A stretch of 12,336 nt of DNA. Source: Clostridium sp. CAG:510. GTDB taxonomy: Bacteria > Bacillota > Clostridia > Lachnospirales > Lachnospiraceae. A program made the translations under genes and the position numbers. The notes beneath the pieces are model-generated. The model did no database searches. It worked only from the letters and a program-made list of their open reading frames with translations, and was not told where the DNA came from. Shown here one piece after another: positions 1 to 5,977 of this stretch (position 1 is its first letter; each line of letters starts with the position of its first letter). The stretch lies in the NCBI GenBank assembly GCA_000434615.1, contig FR880792.1, positions 1-12,336 of the forward strand, in the 5' to 3' direction.

Positions 1-297
1 TTTACGGTCCTGTGGAACACCGATATCCATGCTGCCATAGCTGCTGTTTACACGCTTTGATTTATATCCATTGCGGTAATCATCGCTATCAGATCGTTCA
101 GATTTCTGGTAGCCAAGATGATCATCCATTTCTGCTTCCATCATCTCTTTGATGGTGCCGCCAAGCAGATCCTTAAGCGCATCCTGGATATCTTCAGCGG
201 TTTCAATATCATACTCCTGAAGCAGTTGCTGAATGATGTTTCGCTTTCCTTCTGTCATTACTACTTTGTGTACAGGTTTCTTTTCTCTTCTTGCCAT
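1..297 (-). CDS. IS256-family (Mutator-type) transposase, N-terminal part
   Basis: This is the first 99 residues of a DDE transposase that moves the element by cut-and-paste or copy-out transposition; the rest, including the catalytic residues, lies beyond the left edge. The translation begins MARREKKPVHKV and contains the family's typical N-terminal block: a helix with DALKDLLGGTIKEMMEAEMD, then the conserved DHLGY followed by a YRNGY segment, and finally a GSMDIGVPQDR stretch, where IS256 proteins normally have a G.(L/M)...VPRDR motif. The start at 297 is supported by an AGGAGG Shine-Dalgarno (positions 305-312 read on the minus strand) 7 bases upstream. An extended -10-like element, TGGTAAAAT, lies at 322-330 on the minus strand and could be the element's own promoter. 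The frame is intact as far as it can be seen. Confidence 0.92.
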   Translation of the reverse strand, partial: MARREKKPVHKVVMTEGKRNIIQQLLQEYDIETAEDIQDALKDLLGGTIKEMMEAEMDDHLGYQKSERSDSDDYRNGYKSKRVNSSYGSMDIGVPQDRK

Positions 298-380
298 AAT
301 AAAAGGCCTCCTATGATTTATATTTTACCATAGAAGACCTTGCTGTTATTAGCTCTTTACAGAAAAAGTTTCACACACTC
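1..380 (-). mobile_element. IS256-family insertion sequence, one end only
   Basis: The left edge of the window lies inside an insertion sequence; the transposase start and about 80 bases of non-coding end are visible. Reading the minus strand inwards, the end begins near position 380 with GAGTGTGTGAAACTTTTTCT, which resembles the terminal repeats of IS256-family elements that flank Mutator-like transposases. The exact boundary is inferred from where the downstream protease reading frame stops making sense (about 381-383) and cannot be proven without the other end. IS256 elements usually make 8 to 9 base target duplications, so the bases just after 380 should recur at the far end outside this window. 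Confidence 0.75.
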
Positions 381-721
381 ACGAATATCTAAAAATTTTT
401 TCAAAACCCATAATAATCTTTACTTGCGTATACTACGGCATTTTTAATGCGTTAATTGCACCGATAACAGAAGAATTATTTTTTAGAGGATATTTGACAT
501 CACATTATAAAAAGCAAAGTTCGTTTACACCAATACTTATAGCTGTTTTGTTTTCGCTTTATCATTTTTGGTTGCCTTTTAATAATGTATTTCGTATATT
601 GGCATTTGCACCAGTTGCATATGTAGCATATAAGAAAAAGAATATCTACATAAGTATATGTTTTCATTGCTTGTGTAATCTGTTTTCGGTGGTGAGTTTT
701 GTGTTGGAAGTGATGGGATAA
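381..721 (+). pseudogene. CPBP-family intramembrane protease, 5' truncated next to the IS
   Basis: An open frame runs from the IS boundary to the stop at 719-721 and encodes about 112 residues of a CPBP (CAAX/Abi, PF02517) membrane protease. All three family motifs are seen: EELFFRG (codons from 470), FSLYH (from about 554, the F-x3-H motif) and HCLCN (from about 668, the H-x3-N motif). Hydrophobic segments surround them. The natural N-terminus with its first membrane helices is absent; the frame simply emerges from the IS end, with an upstream in-frame stop at 350-352. A TTG at 494 would start after the first motif and give a non-functional 75-residue product, so I do not accept it as a genuine start. 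CPBP proteins in Firmicutes are often involved in bacteriocin self-immunity or protein processing. Disruption by the IS is the simplest reading. Confidence 0.78.
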
Positions 722-864
722 ATTCGATTTAACAAGACACTTGAAACTTCCAGTAAGCCGGTGTGTTTAACGGAGAGACGAATTTGAATTTTCTTCTATT
801 TTGATAAGAACATAGAGCATATTGGATTTGTTATAGTAGTGCCATAAAAATAATTCTCAGCCCT

Positions 865-904
865 AAAGCTGATAAAGCGTGAAAATGCCTTTATCAGCTT
901 TTTT
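865..904 (+). terminator. Rho-independent terminator
   Basis: A perfect 13-bp stem, AAAGCTGATAAAG (865-877) with CTTTATCAGCTTT (889-901), closes an 11-base loop and runs into a T-tract (899-904) on the plus strand. It lies about 145 bases after the CPBP stop and so probably ended the transcript of that gene before the insertion. The rest of the 722-1005 gap shows no further gene. Confidence 0.85.
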
Positions 905-981
905 ATTGCAGTACTGGACCACTTATAGTTCTTTTATGTACCGCTTGCCTAAATTCGCTGGGAAATTTTAGCTGCTCTCGC

Positions 982-987
982 TATAAT
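982..987 (+). promoter_or_regulatory. Possible -10 box of the small ORF
   Basis: A perfect TATAAT lies 21 bases before the ATG at 1009. The -35 region at the right distance (about 959-964, TGGGAA) is poor, and transcription from here would leave only about 15 bases of leader, just enough to hold the AGGAGG. It may be real or chance. Confidence 0.35.
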
Positions 988-1008
988 GACAATTACAGGA
1001 GGTAAATG

Positions 1009-1341
1009 ATGTTGATAGCGGCAAAAATTGATGGATTCACAATATATCATATTTGGCGGGTGGCTCCAAGTAAGTTTTTGAAAATGTTTCAAGAAGCATT
1101 TTCTTTCGGAACGTTGTTGCGTACGGAGGGGCTGTTTTCTGTTATGGATCACCAGCTTTCTTTTGGTGTAGACCGGGATGTTTTAGTGGAGGAGCTGCAG
1201 TACTATTTTGAACAGACACAGGCGGCGGAGCATTTGGAGGAAGCATACCGGTATGTGGGAAGAAAGCCCAAGAGGGGACTGGAACAGAAGAATGTGAAGC
1301 TGGAACAGGTATGGGTGATAGAGATTTTAGGTGAGACGTGA
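1009..1341 (+). CDS. Small protein of unknown function (110 aa)
   Basis: I do not recognise this protein. It is a soluble, mixed-charge polypeptide with no signal peptide or membrane helix. The first half is hydrophobic and aromatic (AAKIDGFTIYHIWRVAP, then FLKMFQEAFSFGTLL); the second half is helical and charged (an EELQYYFEQTQAAEHLEEAYRY helix, then a basic GRKPKRG turn and a short strand VWVIEIL). It is likely to be a real gene because a perfect AGGAGG (997-1002) precedes it. Two ATG codons stand side by side at 1006 and 1009; the second has the better 6-base spacing and is chosen here. It sits alone between a terminator and an inverted-repeat region, next to an IS and an interrupted gene, so it could be a fragment of accessory DNA. 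Confidence 0.6.
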   Translation: MLIAAKIDGFTIYHIWRVAPSKFLKMFQEAFSFGTLLRTEGLFSVMDHQLSFGVDRDVLVEELQYYFEQTQAAEHLEEAYRYVGRKPKRGLEQKNVKLEQVWVIEILGET

Positions 1342-1356
1342 ATGCAGAGATATATT

Positions 1357-1419
1357 AAAGAAGAAACTCAAATTATTTGAGTTCCTTCTTTAGTTCCGAG
1401 AATAAAATTTGAGTTTCTT
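1357..1419. repeat. Three-part inverted repeat with two alternative stems
   Basis: The arm at 1357-1372 (AAAGAAGAAACTCAAA) can pair with 1376-1391 (TTTGAGTTCCTTCTTT, one mismatch) to form a 16-bp hairpin with a 3-base loop. Part of the same arm, 1361-1374, is also perfectly complementary over 14 bases to 1406-1419 (AATTTGAGTTTCTT). The two pairings exclude each other. The simplest role is a terminator for the small gene ending at 1341, although no clean T-tract follows. It lies before the promoter at 1439, so it is not in the aldolase leader from that promoter. Confidence 0.7.
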
Positions 1420-1438
1420 GAATTTAAATAAAAAACAG

Positions 1439-1467
1439 TTGACTTCTTCTTCTGTATCTGCTATATT
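1439..1467 (+). promoter_or_regulatory. Sigma-A-type promoter of the aldolase gene
   Basis: A TTGACT -35 box (1439-1444) and a TATATT -10 box (1462-1467) are separated by an ideal 17 bases. The start of transcription would be near 1474, giving a leader of about 98 bases before the ATG at 1572. It is the best-formed promoter in the window. Confidence 0.82.
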
Positions 1468-1495
1468 GCATTTAACACTTCAACGCGTCAAAGCT

Positions 1496-1541
1496 CTAAA
1501 GATTAAAGCACTAAAGATTAAAGCATTAAAGAATATAAAAG
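1496..1541 (+). repeat. 15-base tandem repeat in the aldolase leader
   Basis: CTAAAGATTAAAGCA occurs twice back to back (1496-1510 and 1511-1525), followed by a degenerate third unit (1526-1541). Within it, the pentamer TAAAG appears five times (starts at 1497, 1504, 1512, 1519 and 1527), alternating 7 and 8 bases apart. The array lies inside the predicted 5' untranslated region, between the -10 box and the ribosome binding site. Confidence 0.85.
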
Positions 1542-1571
1542 ACGTGTGAGTGACAGAAAGGAAGTAATGAT

Positions 1572-2537
1572 ATGAAACAGGTTGAACATTTATTAGGTTA
1601 CAGAGCATCCATTAAGGTTATGGACGCAACACTTCGTGATGGCGGTCTGGTAAATGATTTTTATTTTACCGATGATTTTGTGAAAGCATTGTATAAGACC
1701 AATCTGGAAGCGGGCGTTGACTATATGGAAATGGGATACCGTGCTTCCAAGAAAGTATTTGATGAAACAAAATTCGGTAAGTGGAAATTCTGCAGTGATG
1801 ACCATATCCGGGAAATCGTAGGAGAAAACGATACTGATTTGAAGCTGGCCATTATGGCGGATATCGGCAGACATGATAAAAACGATTTTGATGAAAAAGT
1901 AAACAGCCCGGTGGATATGGTCCGTGTGGCAGCCTACATTCATCAGATGCCCGAAGCTATTGACATGATTGAAGATGCGCATAAAAAAGGATATGAAACC
2001 ACCTGCAACATCATGGCAATTTCCCAGACGCAGGAATCAGACCTTAAGGTAGCGCTGGATATGCTGGGCAAGACTCCGGTGGATACCATTTACATTGTAG
2101 ACAGCTTCGGCTCCATTTATCCGGAAGAAATGAAACGTATTGTGGATATTTACATGGAAGCAGCGACCAAATACGGCAAACAGCTTGGTGTTCATGCCCA
2201 CAACAACCAGCAGCTTGCCTTCGCCAATACCATTGAAGCCTGCGGTGACGGTGTAAACTGGCTGGATGCCACCTACAAGGGAATGGGACGCGGCGCCGGC
2301 AACTGTGCCATGGAGCTGCTGCTCGGCTTCTTAAAAAATCCCAAGTACAATACCTACCCGGTATTCCGTTTTATTTCCGATTACATGGTAAAGCTGGAAG
2401 AAGACGGTGTTGTATGGGGCTATGATTTGCAGTACCTGATGACCGGTCAGTTAAACCAGCATCCCAGAGCAGCAATTAAATTTACCAAGGACAAGAGAAA
2501 AGATTATGCAGAATTTTATAAAGAACTGATTGTGTAA
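1572..2537 (+). CDS. DRE-TIM metallolyase family aldolase (HMGL-like), 321 aa
   Basis: This is a TIM-barrel enzyme of the HMG-CoA lyase/isopropylmalate synthase/4-hydroxy-2-oxovalerate aldolase superfamily, which makes or breaks C-C bonds through a metal-bound enolate. Seen in the sequence: the signature DATLRDGG at residues 18-25, with R22 and D23 as the usual catalytic pair and D18 as a likely metal ligand; VDSFG at 176-180; the second metal motif HAHNN at 208-212; and the glycine-rich GMGRGAGN at 237-244. The length fits a catalytic domain alone, without the LeuA regulatory domain or the C-terminal communication domain of true 4-hydroxy-2-oxovalerate aldolases. No partner acetaldehyde dehydrogenase lies nearby, so the substrate is unknown. 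The start is supported by GAAAGGAAG at 1556-1564, 7 bases upstream. It appears to be a single-gene transcript between its own promoter and terminator. Confidence 0.88.
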   Translation: MKQVEHLLGYRASIKVMDATLRDGGLVNDFYFTDDFVKALYKTNLEAGVDYMEMGYRASKKVFDETKFGKWKFCSDDHIREIVGENDTDLKLAIMADIGRHDKNDFDEKVNSPVDMVRVAAYIHQMPEAIDMIEDAHKKGYETTCNIMAISQTQESDLKVALDMLGKTPVDTIYIVDSFGSIYPEEMKRIVDIYMEAATKYGKQLGVHAHNNQQLAFANTIEACGDGVNWLDATYKGMGRGAGNCAMELLLGFLKNPKYNTYPVFRFISDYMVKLEEDGVVWGYDLQYLMTGQLNQHPRAAIKFTKDKRKDYAEFYKELIV

Positions 2538-2544
2538 ATATTTG

Positions 2545-2578
2545 AACCGGAGAGGAAGGCTCTCCGGTTTTTATTTTG
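2545..2578 (+). terminator. Rho-independent terminator of the aldolase gene
   Basis: A perfect 10-bp GC-rich stem AACCGGAGAG (2545-2554) / CTCTCCGGTT (2560-2569) with a 5-base GAAGG loop is followed by TTTATTTTG. It begins 7 bases after the aldolase stop codon. Confidence 0.95.
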
Positions 2579-2626
2579 TCCCTCTGTTTCTTACCCTTTT
2601 TTCAGGTAGATAATTCCCTGCGGAAA

Positions 2627-2635
2627 TGGTATAAT
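2627..2635 (+). promoter_or_regulatory. Extended -10 promoter of the oxidoreductase operon
   Basis: TGGTATAAT at 2627-2635 is a perfect TGn-TATAAT extended -10 element. No good -35 box is seen at the usual distance, as is common for extended -10 promoters. Transcription would start near 2642, leaving about 89 bases before the gene at 2731, a stretch that also holds a 20-codon ORF. Confidence 0.65.
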
Positions 2636-2671
2636 CGAGGCAAATTAGGAAGGCATAAAGGCAGAAGAAAA

Positions 2672-2734
2672 ATGACAGAAGTCTGTAAATACCGGGAAAC
2701 AATAAATAAAAGTAAAGGGCTGGGTGACATATGA
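2672..2734 (+). CDS. Short upstream ORF, 20 aa, ATGA overlap with the next gene
   Basis: ATG at 2672 opens a 20-codon frame (MTEVCKYRET...GLGDI) whose TGA stop at 2732-2734 overlaps the ATG of the oxidoreductase in an ATGA arrangement. A modest purine-rich site (AAAGG at 2657-2661, AGAAG at 2663-2667) precedes it. The peptide is hydrophilic with no recognisable motif, so its value, if any, is likely to be the act of translation: ribosomes finishing here could restart on the oxidoreductase, which has only a weak Shine-Dalgarno of its own. It may also be a chance ORF. Confidence 0.4.
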   Translation: MTEVCKYRETINKSKGLGDI

Positions 2735-3714
2735 AAGAAAACTTAAACTGGGCAGTTTTGGGAACCGGTGTGATTGCCAATGAAATGGCGCAGGCATTGC
2801 AGAAAATGGGCAAAAGACTGTATGCGGTGGGAAACCGGACCCATGAAAAAGCCGTGGCATTCGGGAAAAAGTATCAAGTGGAAAAGGTTTACGACAATAT
2901 AGAGGATATGTTTTTTGATGAAAAGGCGGACATCATTTATATCACCAGTCCGCACAATACACATTATACCTTTATTAAGGAAGCCTTGAAGCACGGCAAG
3001 CACGTGCTGGCGGAAAAATCCATTACCTTAAACAGCAGGGAGCTGGAGGAACTGCGTGAACTGGCTGCAGAAAACAATCTGATTTTGGCGGAAGCCATGA
3101 CCATCTGGCACATGCCGTTATACAAAGAACTCTGGAAAATTGTGAAAAGCGGCGAGCTCGGCAGGGTACAGATGATTACCATGAATTTCGGCAGCTTTAA
3201 GGAATACGATATGAAGAACCGTTTTTTCAATCCGCATCTGGCGGGCGGCGCCATGCTGGATATCGGTGTCTATGCATTGTCCGTAGTGAGAAGCTTTATG
3301 GAAGAGGCGCCGGAATTTATTGTGAGCCAGTGGAAGGAAGCCCCCACCGGTGTGGATGAGCAGACGACGATGCTTTTGCAGAATACCAAGGGGCAGATGG
3401 CAACGGTGGCGCTTTCCATGCATTCCAAGCAGCCGAAGCGTGCTATGATCAGCTGTGAAAAAGGATATATTGAGATTATGGAATATCCGAGAGCGGACAA
3501 GGCTGTGATTGTGGATGCGGAAACCGGCAGCAGAAGGGAAGTTGCTGCGGGGGAAACGGAAATGGCGCTTTATTATGAAATGACCGATATGGAACAGGCT
3601 GTCCGGGAAGGCAATGCGGCAGCGATGCAGTGCGATTTTACGCGGGATGTTATGGCAATGATGACAAAGGTGCGCAAAGACTGGGGCATGCAGTACCCCG
3701 GCGAAGAGTGGTAG
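2731..3714 (+). CDS. Gfo/Idh/MocA-family NAD(P)-dependent oxidoreductase, 327 aa
   Basis: This cytoplasmic dehydrogenase probably oxidises or reduces a sugar, inositol or related polyol with NAD(P). The N-terminal Rossmann fold shows the dinucleotide loop GTGVIA at residues 11-16, the strand and loop IYITSPHNTHY at 69-79, and AEKS at 94-97, where K96 is the usual catalytic lysine (the family more often has EKP). The C-terminal alpha/beta domain carries GGAMLDIGVY at 172-181; Y181 replaces the histidine of many members, as in the dihydrodiol/D-xylose dehydrogenase-like branch. Length is normal for the family. The only ribosome binding site is a weak GGGTG near 2722, and the start overlaps the stop of a 20-codon ORF. 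It is the first large gene of a plus-strand unit; the CobW-like gene follows after 35 bases. The substrate cannot be deduced. Confidence 0.9.
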   Translation: MKENLNWAVLGTGVIANEMAQALQKMGKRLYAVGNRTHEKAVAFGKKYQVEKVYDNIEDMFFDEKADIIYITSPHNTHYTFIKEALKHGKHVLAEKSITLNSRELEELRELAAENNLILAEAMTIWHMPLYKELWKIVKSGELGRVQMITMNFGSFKEYDMKNRFFNPHLAGGAMLDIGVYALSVVRSFMEEAPEFIVSQWKEAPTGVDEQTTMLLQNTKGQMATVALSMHSKQPKRAMISCEKGYIEIMEYPRADKAVIVDAETGSRREVAAGETEMALYYEMTDMEQAVREGNAAAMQCDFTRDVMAMMTKVRKDWGMQYPGEEW

Positions 3715-3749
3715 TGTAAAAACGGCTGCGAAAAGGATGTGGAAAGTAT

Positions 3750-4709
3750 ATGGTAAAGATTGATCTGATTACCGGTTTTTTAGGTTCCGGTAAGACAACT
3801 TTCATAAGGAAATATGCCAAATATCTGATTGACCGGGGGCTGCATATCGGCATTTTAGAAAATGATTTTGGCGCCATCAATGTGGATATGATGCTTTTGC
3901 AGGACCTTTTAGGGGATAACTGCGAGCTGGAAATGGTTTCCGGTGGATGCGACCGGGATTGTCACCGCAGACGATTCAAAACCAAGCTGATTGCCATGGG
4001 AATGTGCGGATACGACAGAGTGATTGTGGAGCCGTCCGGCATTTACGATGTGGATGAATTTTTTGATGCATTATACGAGGAGCCACTTGACCAGTGGTAC
4101 GAAATCGGCAATGTAATTGCCATTGTGGACGCAAAATTGCAGGAAAACCTGTCAAAAGAGGCAGAATATCTGCTGGCAAGTGAAGCCGCAGATGCCGGAC
4201 GCATTATTTTAAGCCGGGCGGACGAAGCCACACCGGAGGAAATGGACAGAACGGTGGAACGGTTAAACAAGGCGCTGGAGCAGGTGAAATGTAAAAGAAG
4301 ACTGGATAAAGAGGTAATCCGAAAAGGCATTCCGGATTTGCGGGAGCAGGATTTACAGGAACTGGTATCCTGCGGTTATGTATCGGAAAGCTATATCAAA
4401 ATGGATCTGGGCGACTTCAAGGGCTTTGACTCATTGTTTTTCATGAACATAGAAATTACAGAAGAGGAGCTCAAAAAAGCAGTCTCGGCTATGATGAAGG
4501 CCGAAGCCTGCGGCCGGATTTTCCGGGTAAAAGGGTTTATACAGAAACCTGCGGGAGAATGGCTGCAGTTAAATGCCACCCATGATGCCATTTCGTTAAA
4601 ACCCATTGAGGCGGGGCAGAAAGTGCTCATTGTCATAGGAGAAAATCTGTGCGAAGAGGCTATCCGGAAATTCCTTCCGGAAACTTCCGCGGCAGAAAAC
4701 GAAAAGTAA
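3750..4709 (+). CDS. CobW/COG0523-family GTPase with atypical metal motif, 319 aa
   Basis: Members of this G3E GTPase family insert or deliver metals (zinc, cobalt, nickel, iron) using GTP hydrolysis. The P-loop GFLGSGKTT is at residues 9-17, the Walker B-like VIVEPSG at 91-97, and a degenerate guanine-specificity motif SRAD at 155-158 (usually NKxD or TKxD). The C-terminal CobW_C-like domain covers about residues 215-312, including GRIFRVKGF and the strand QKVLIVIGE. The canonical CxCC metal site after the second strand is replaced by GGCDRDCH at 65-72, so C67, C71 and H72 are candidate ligands in a C-x3-C-H pattern. No histidine-rich tail is present. The upstream signal GGAAAG is only 3 bases from the ATG, so initiation may depend on coupling. 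It lies between the oxidoreductase (35 bases) and the acyltransferase (40 bases), suggesting cotranscription; its client protein is unknown. Confidence 0.86.
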   Translation: MVKIDLITGFLGSGKTTFIRKYAKYLIDRGLHIGILENDFGAINVDMMLLQDLLGDNCELEMVSGGCDRDCHRRRFKTKLIAMGMCGYDRVIVEPSGIYDVDEFFDALYEEPLDQWYEIGNVIAIVDAKLQENLSKEAEYLLASEAADAGRIILSRADEATPEEMDRTVERLNKALEQVKCKRRLDKEVIRKGIPDLREQDLQELVSCGYVSESYIKMDLGDFKGFDSLFFMNIEITEEELKKAVSAMMKAEACGRIFRVKGFIQKPAGEWLQLNATHDAISLKPIEAGQKVLIVIGENLCEEAIRKFLPETSAAENEK

Positions 4710-4749
4710 GGCAGGTAACAAATTGACAACATACGAAAAGGGACAAATT

Positions 4750-5895
4750 ATGGAACATACGGAAAAAAATCACATTGCCTATCTGGAGGCTCTGCGCCTG
4801 GTGGCGTGCATACTGGTGGTGGGCGTGCATGTGTCGGCATTCAATTTGGAGCAGGTGCCGGTGGAAAGTCTGAATTTCAAGGTCATGAACGGGCTGGACT
4901 GTCTGTCCATCTTAGGCGTGCCGTTGTTTGTGATGATAAGTGGGGCGCTGTTTCTGGCACCCTCGTATGATGTCACGGTAAAGAAATTTTATACAAAGAA
5001 AATTCCCAGGATTGTTTTTTTGTATTTCTTCTGGCTTCTGTTTTACAACGTGGTGAATTTCCTGGAAAACGGCACTGTATGGAATTTTACCAATGTGAAA
5101 AAACAAATTGTACTGGAATCTCTTTTGGGAAAAGGAATGTATCATATGTGGTATCTGCCCATGCTGGCGGTGCTGTATCTTCTGACACCGTTCTTAAAAT
5201 CCTTTGCGGCGGAGAAGAAAAAATGTATGTTGTTCTGCGCACTGGGCTTTGGCTATTCCATCCTGCTGCCGACGGCTTTGAAATTTGAATTCCCTTACCG
5301 GACGATTGTGGAAAGTCTGTATAACCAGTTTGACTGCTCCTTCTTTGGCGGCTACGTGACCTATTATGTATTGGGGCATGTACTGCATGAATACGTGCCG
5401 AAGTTATCCGCACAAAAAAAGGCAGTGCTTGGGCTTGGCGGTGTAATAGCCATGGGAATAGAGATTGCGGTGTGCAACGCCTGGTCGGTGAAGACCGGCG
5501 TTATGTCTACCGTATTAAATACGCCCTTCTCCGTAACGGCATTTATCGGTGCTGCGGCAATTTTCCTGCTGCTGCGTGACGGCGTGTCCGGCAGAAAGCA
5601 GCAAGAGCTTCCTGTTAACGGACAGACAGCGAGCAATGTGCTAAGTTCCGGCAGTGAACAGCCTGCCGGCAGCAGGTTATCTGGAATTTGCGGCAAACTG
5701 GCAGGACTTACCCTGGGGATTTACCTCATTCATCCGTTGTTTCTGCGGATTTACGGATGGCTGGGCGGTACCACTTTATTTGCACCGGCAGCCATTGCCG
5801 TGCCTTTGATTGTCGTATTGATTACACTGATAAGCGGAGCGGCAGTTTATGTGCTGTCTAAGGTGCCGGTGGTGAAGAAAATTGTGGGAAAGTAA
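4750..5895 (+). CDS. Acyltransferase-3 family integral membrane protein, 381 aa
   Basis: This protein is expected to acylate (usually O-acetylate) an extracytoplasmic glycan or envelope molecule. It has about ten hydrophobic segments. The family signature is at the start: AYLEALRLVACILVVGVHVS (about residues 10-29), with R16 and the essential-type histidine H27. Further conserved features are FVMISGALFL and YHMWYLPMLAVLYLLTPF in the middle and TLGIYLIHPLF near the C-terminus. A hydrophilic, low-complexity Ser/Gly/Gln loop of about 40 residues precedes the last two helices. ATG 4750 is preferred because GAAAAGGGA lies 6 bases upstream and the signature begins soon after; a TTG at 4723 with a GGCAGG site would add nine residues and cannot be excluded. 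It follows the CobW gene by 40 bases, and an SGNH esterase follows after 82 bases, so acyl transfer and removal genes are adjacent. Confidence 0.88.
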   Translation: MEHTEKNHIAYLEALRLVACILVVGVHVSAFNLEQVPVESLNFKVMNGLDCLSILGVPLFVMISGALFLAPSYDVTVKKFYTKKIPRIVFLYFFWLLFYNVVNFLENGTVWNFTNVKKQIVLESLLGKGMYHMWYLPMLAVLYLLTPFLKSFAAEKKKCMLFCALGFGYSILLPTALKFEFPYRTIVESLYNQFDCSFFGGYVTYYVLGHVLHEYVPKLSAQKKAVLGLGGVIAMGIEIAVCNAWSVKTGVMSTVLNTPFSVTAFIGAAAIFLLLRDGVSGRKQQELPVNGQTASNVLSSGSEQPAGSRLSGICGKLAGLTLGIYLIHPLFLRIYGWLGGTTLFAPAAIAVPLIVVLITLISGAAVYVLSKVPVVKKIVGK

Positions 5896-5964
5896 TAAAA
5901 GGAAAGGTAATGAATGGAAAGGTGAACGGATAAAAGCCTTTCATGTGAAAAAGAAGAGCAGAAA

Positions 5965-5971
5965 AGAGGAG
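5965..5971 (+). promoter_or_regulatory. Ribosome binding site that sets the esterase start
   Basis: AGAGGAG stands 6 bases before the ATG at 5978. The longer in-frame alternative, a TTG at 5882, has no such site, lies inside the previous gene and would add a lysine-rich tail unlike the family, so 5978 is chosen. Confidence 0.8.
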
Positions 5972-5977
5972 AACAGT

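Noticed and set aside
118..333. 71-codon plus-strand ORF over the left edge
   Set aside because: It is antisense to the IS256 transposase start, which has family motifs and a proper ribosome binding site.
494..721. TTG-started 75-residue protein as an intact gene
   Set aside because: It begins after the conserved EELFFRG motif, which lies in the same open frame upstream, so it is part of a truncated CPBP gene.
1439..1571. Riboswitch or T-box in the aldolase leader
   Set aside because: The roughly 98-base leader has AT-rich repeats but no conserved riboswitch core, T-box sequence or terminator hairpin before the gene.
2571..3003. Several minus-strand ORFs over the oxidoreductase start
   Set aside because: They are shadows of the plus-strand gene with no family motif, and the region is explained by a terminator, promoter and plus-strand gene.
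5910..5933. Seven-codon ORF (MNGKVNG) with a purine-rich site before the esterase
   Set aside because: Too short to support, and the gap has simple GGAAAGGT repeats that create such sites by chance.
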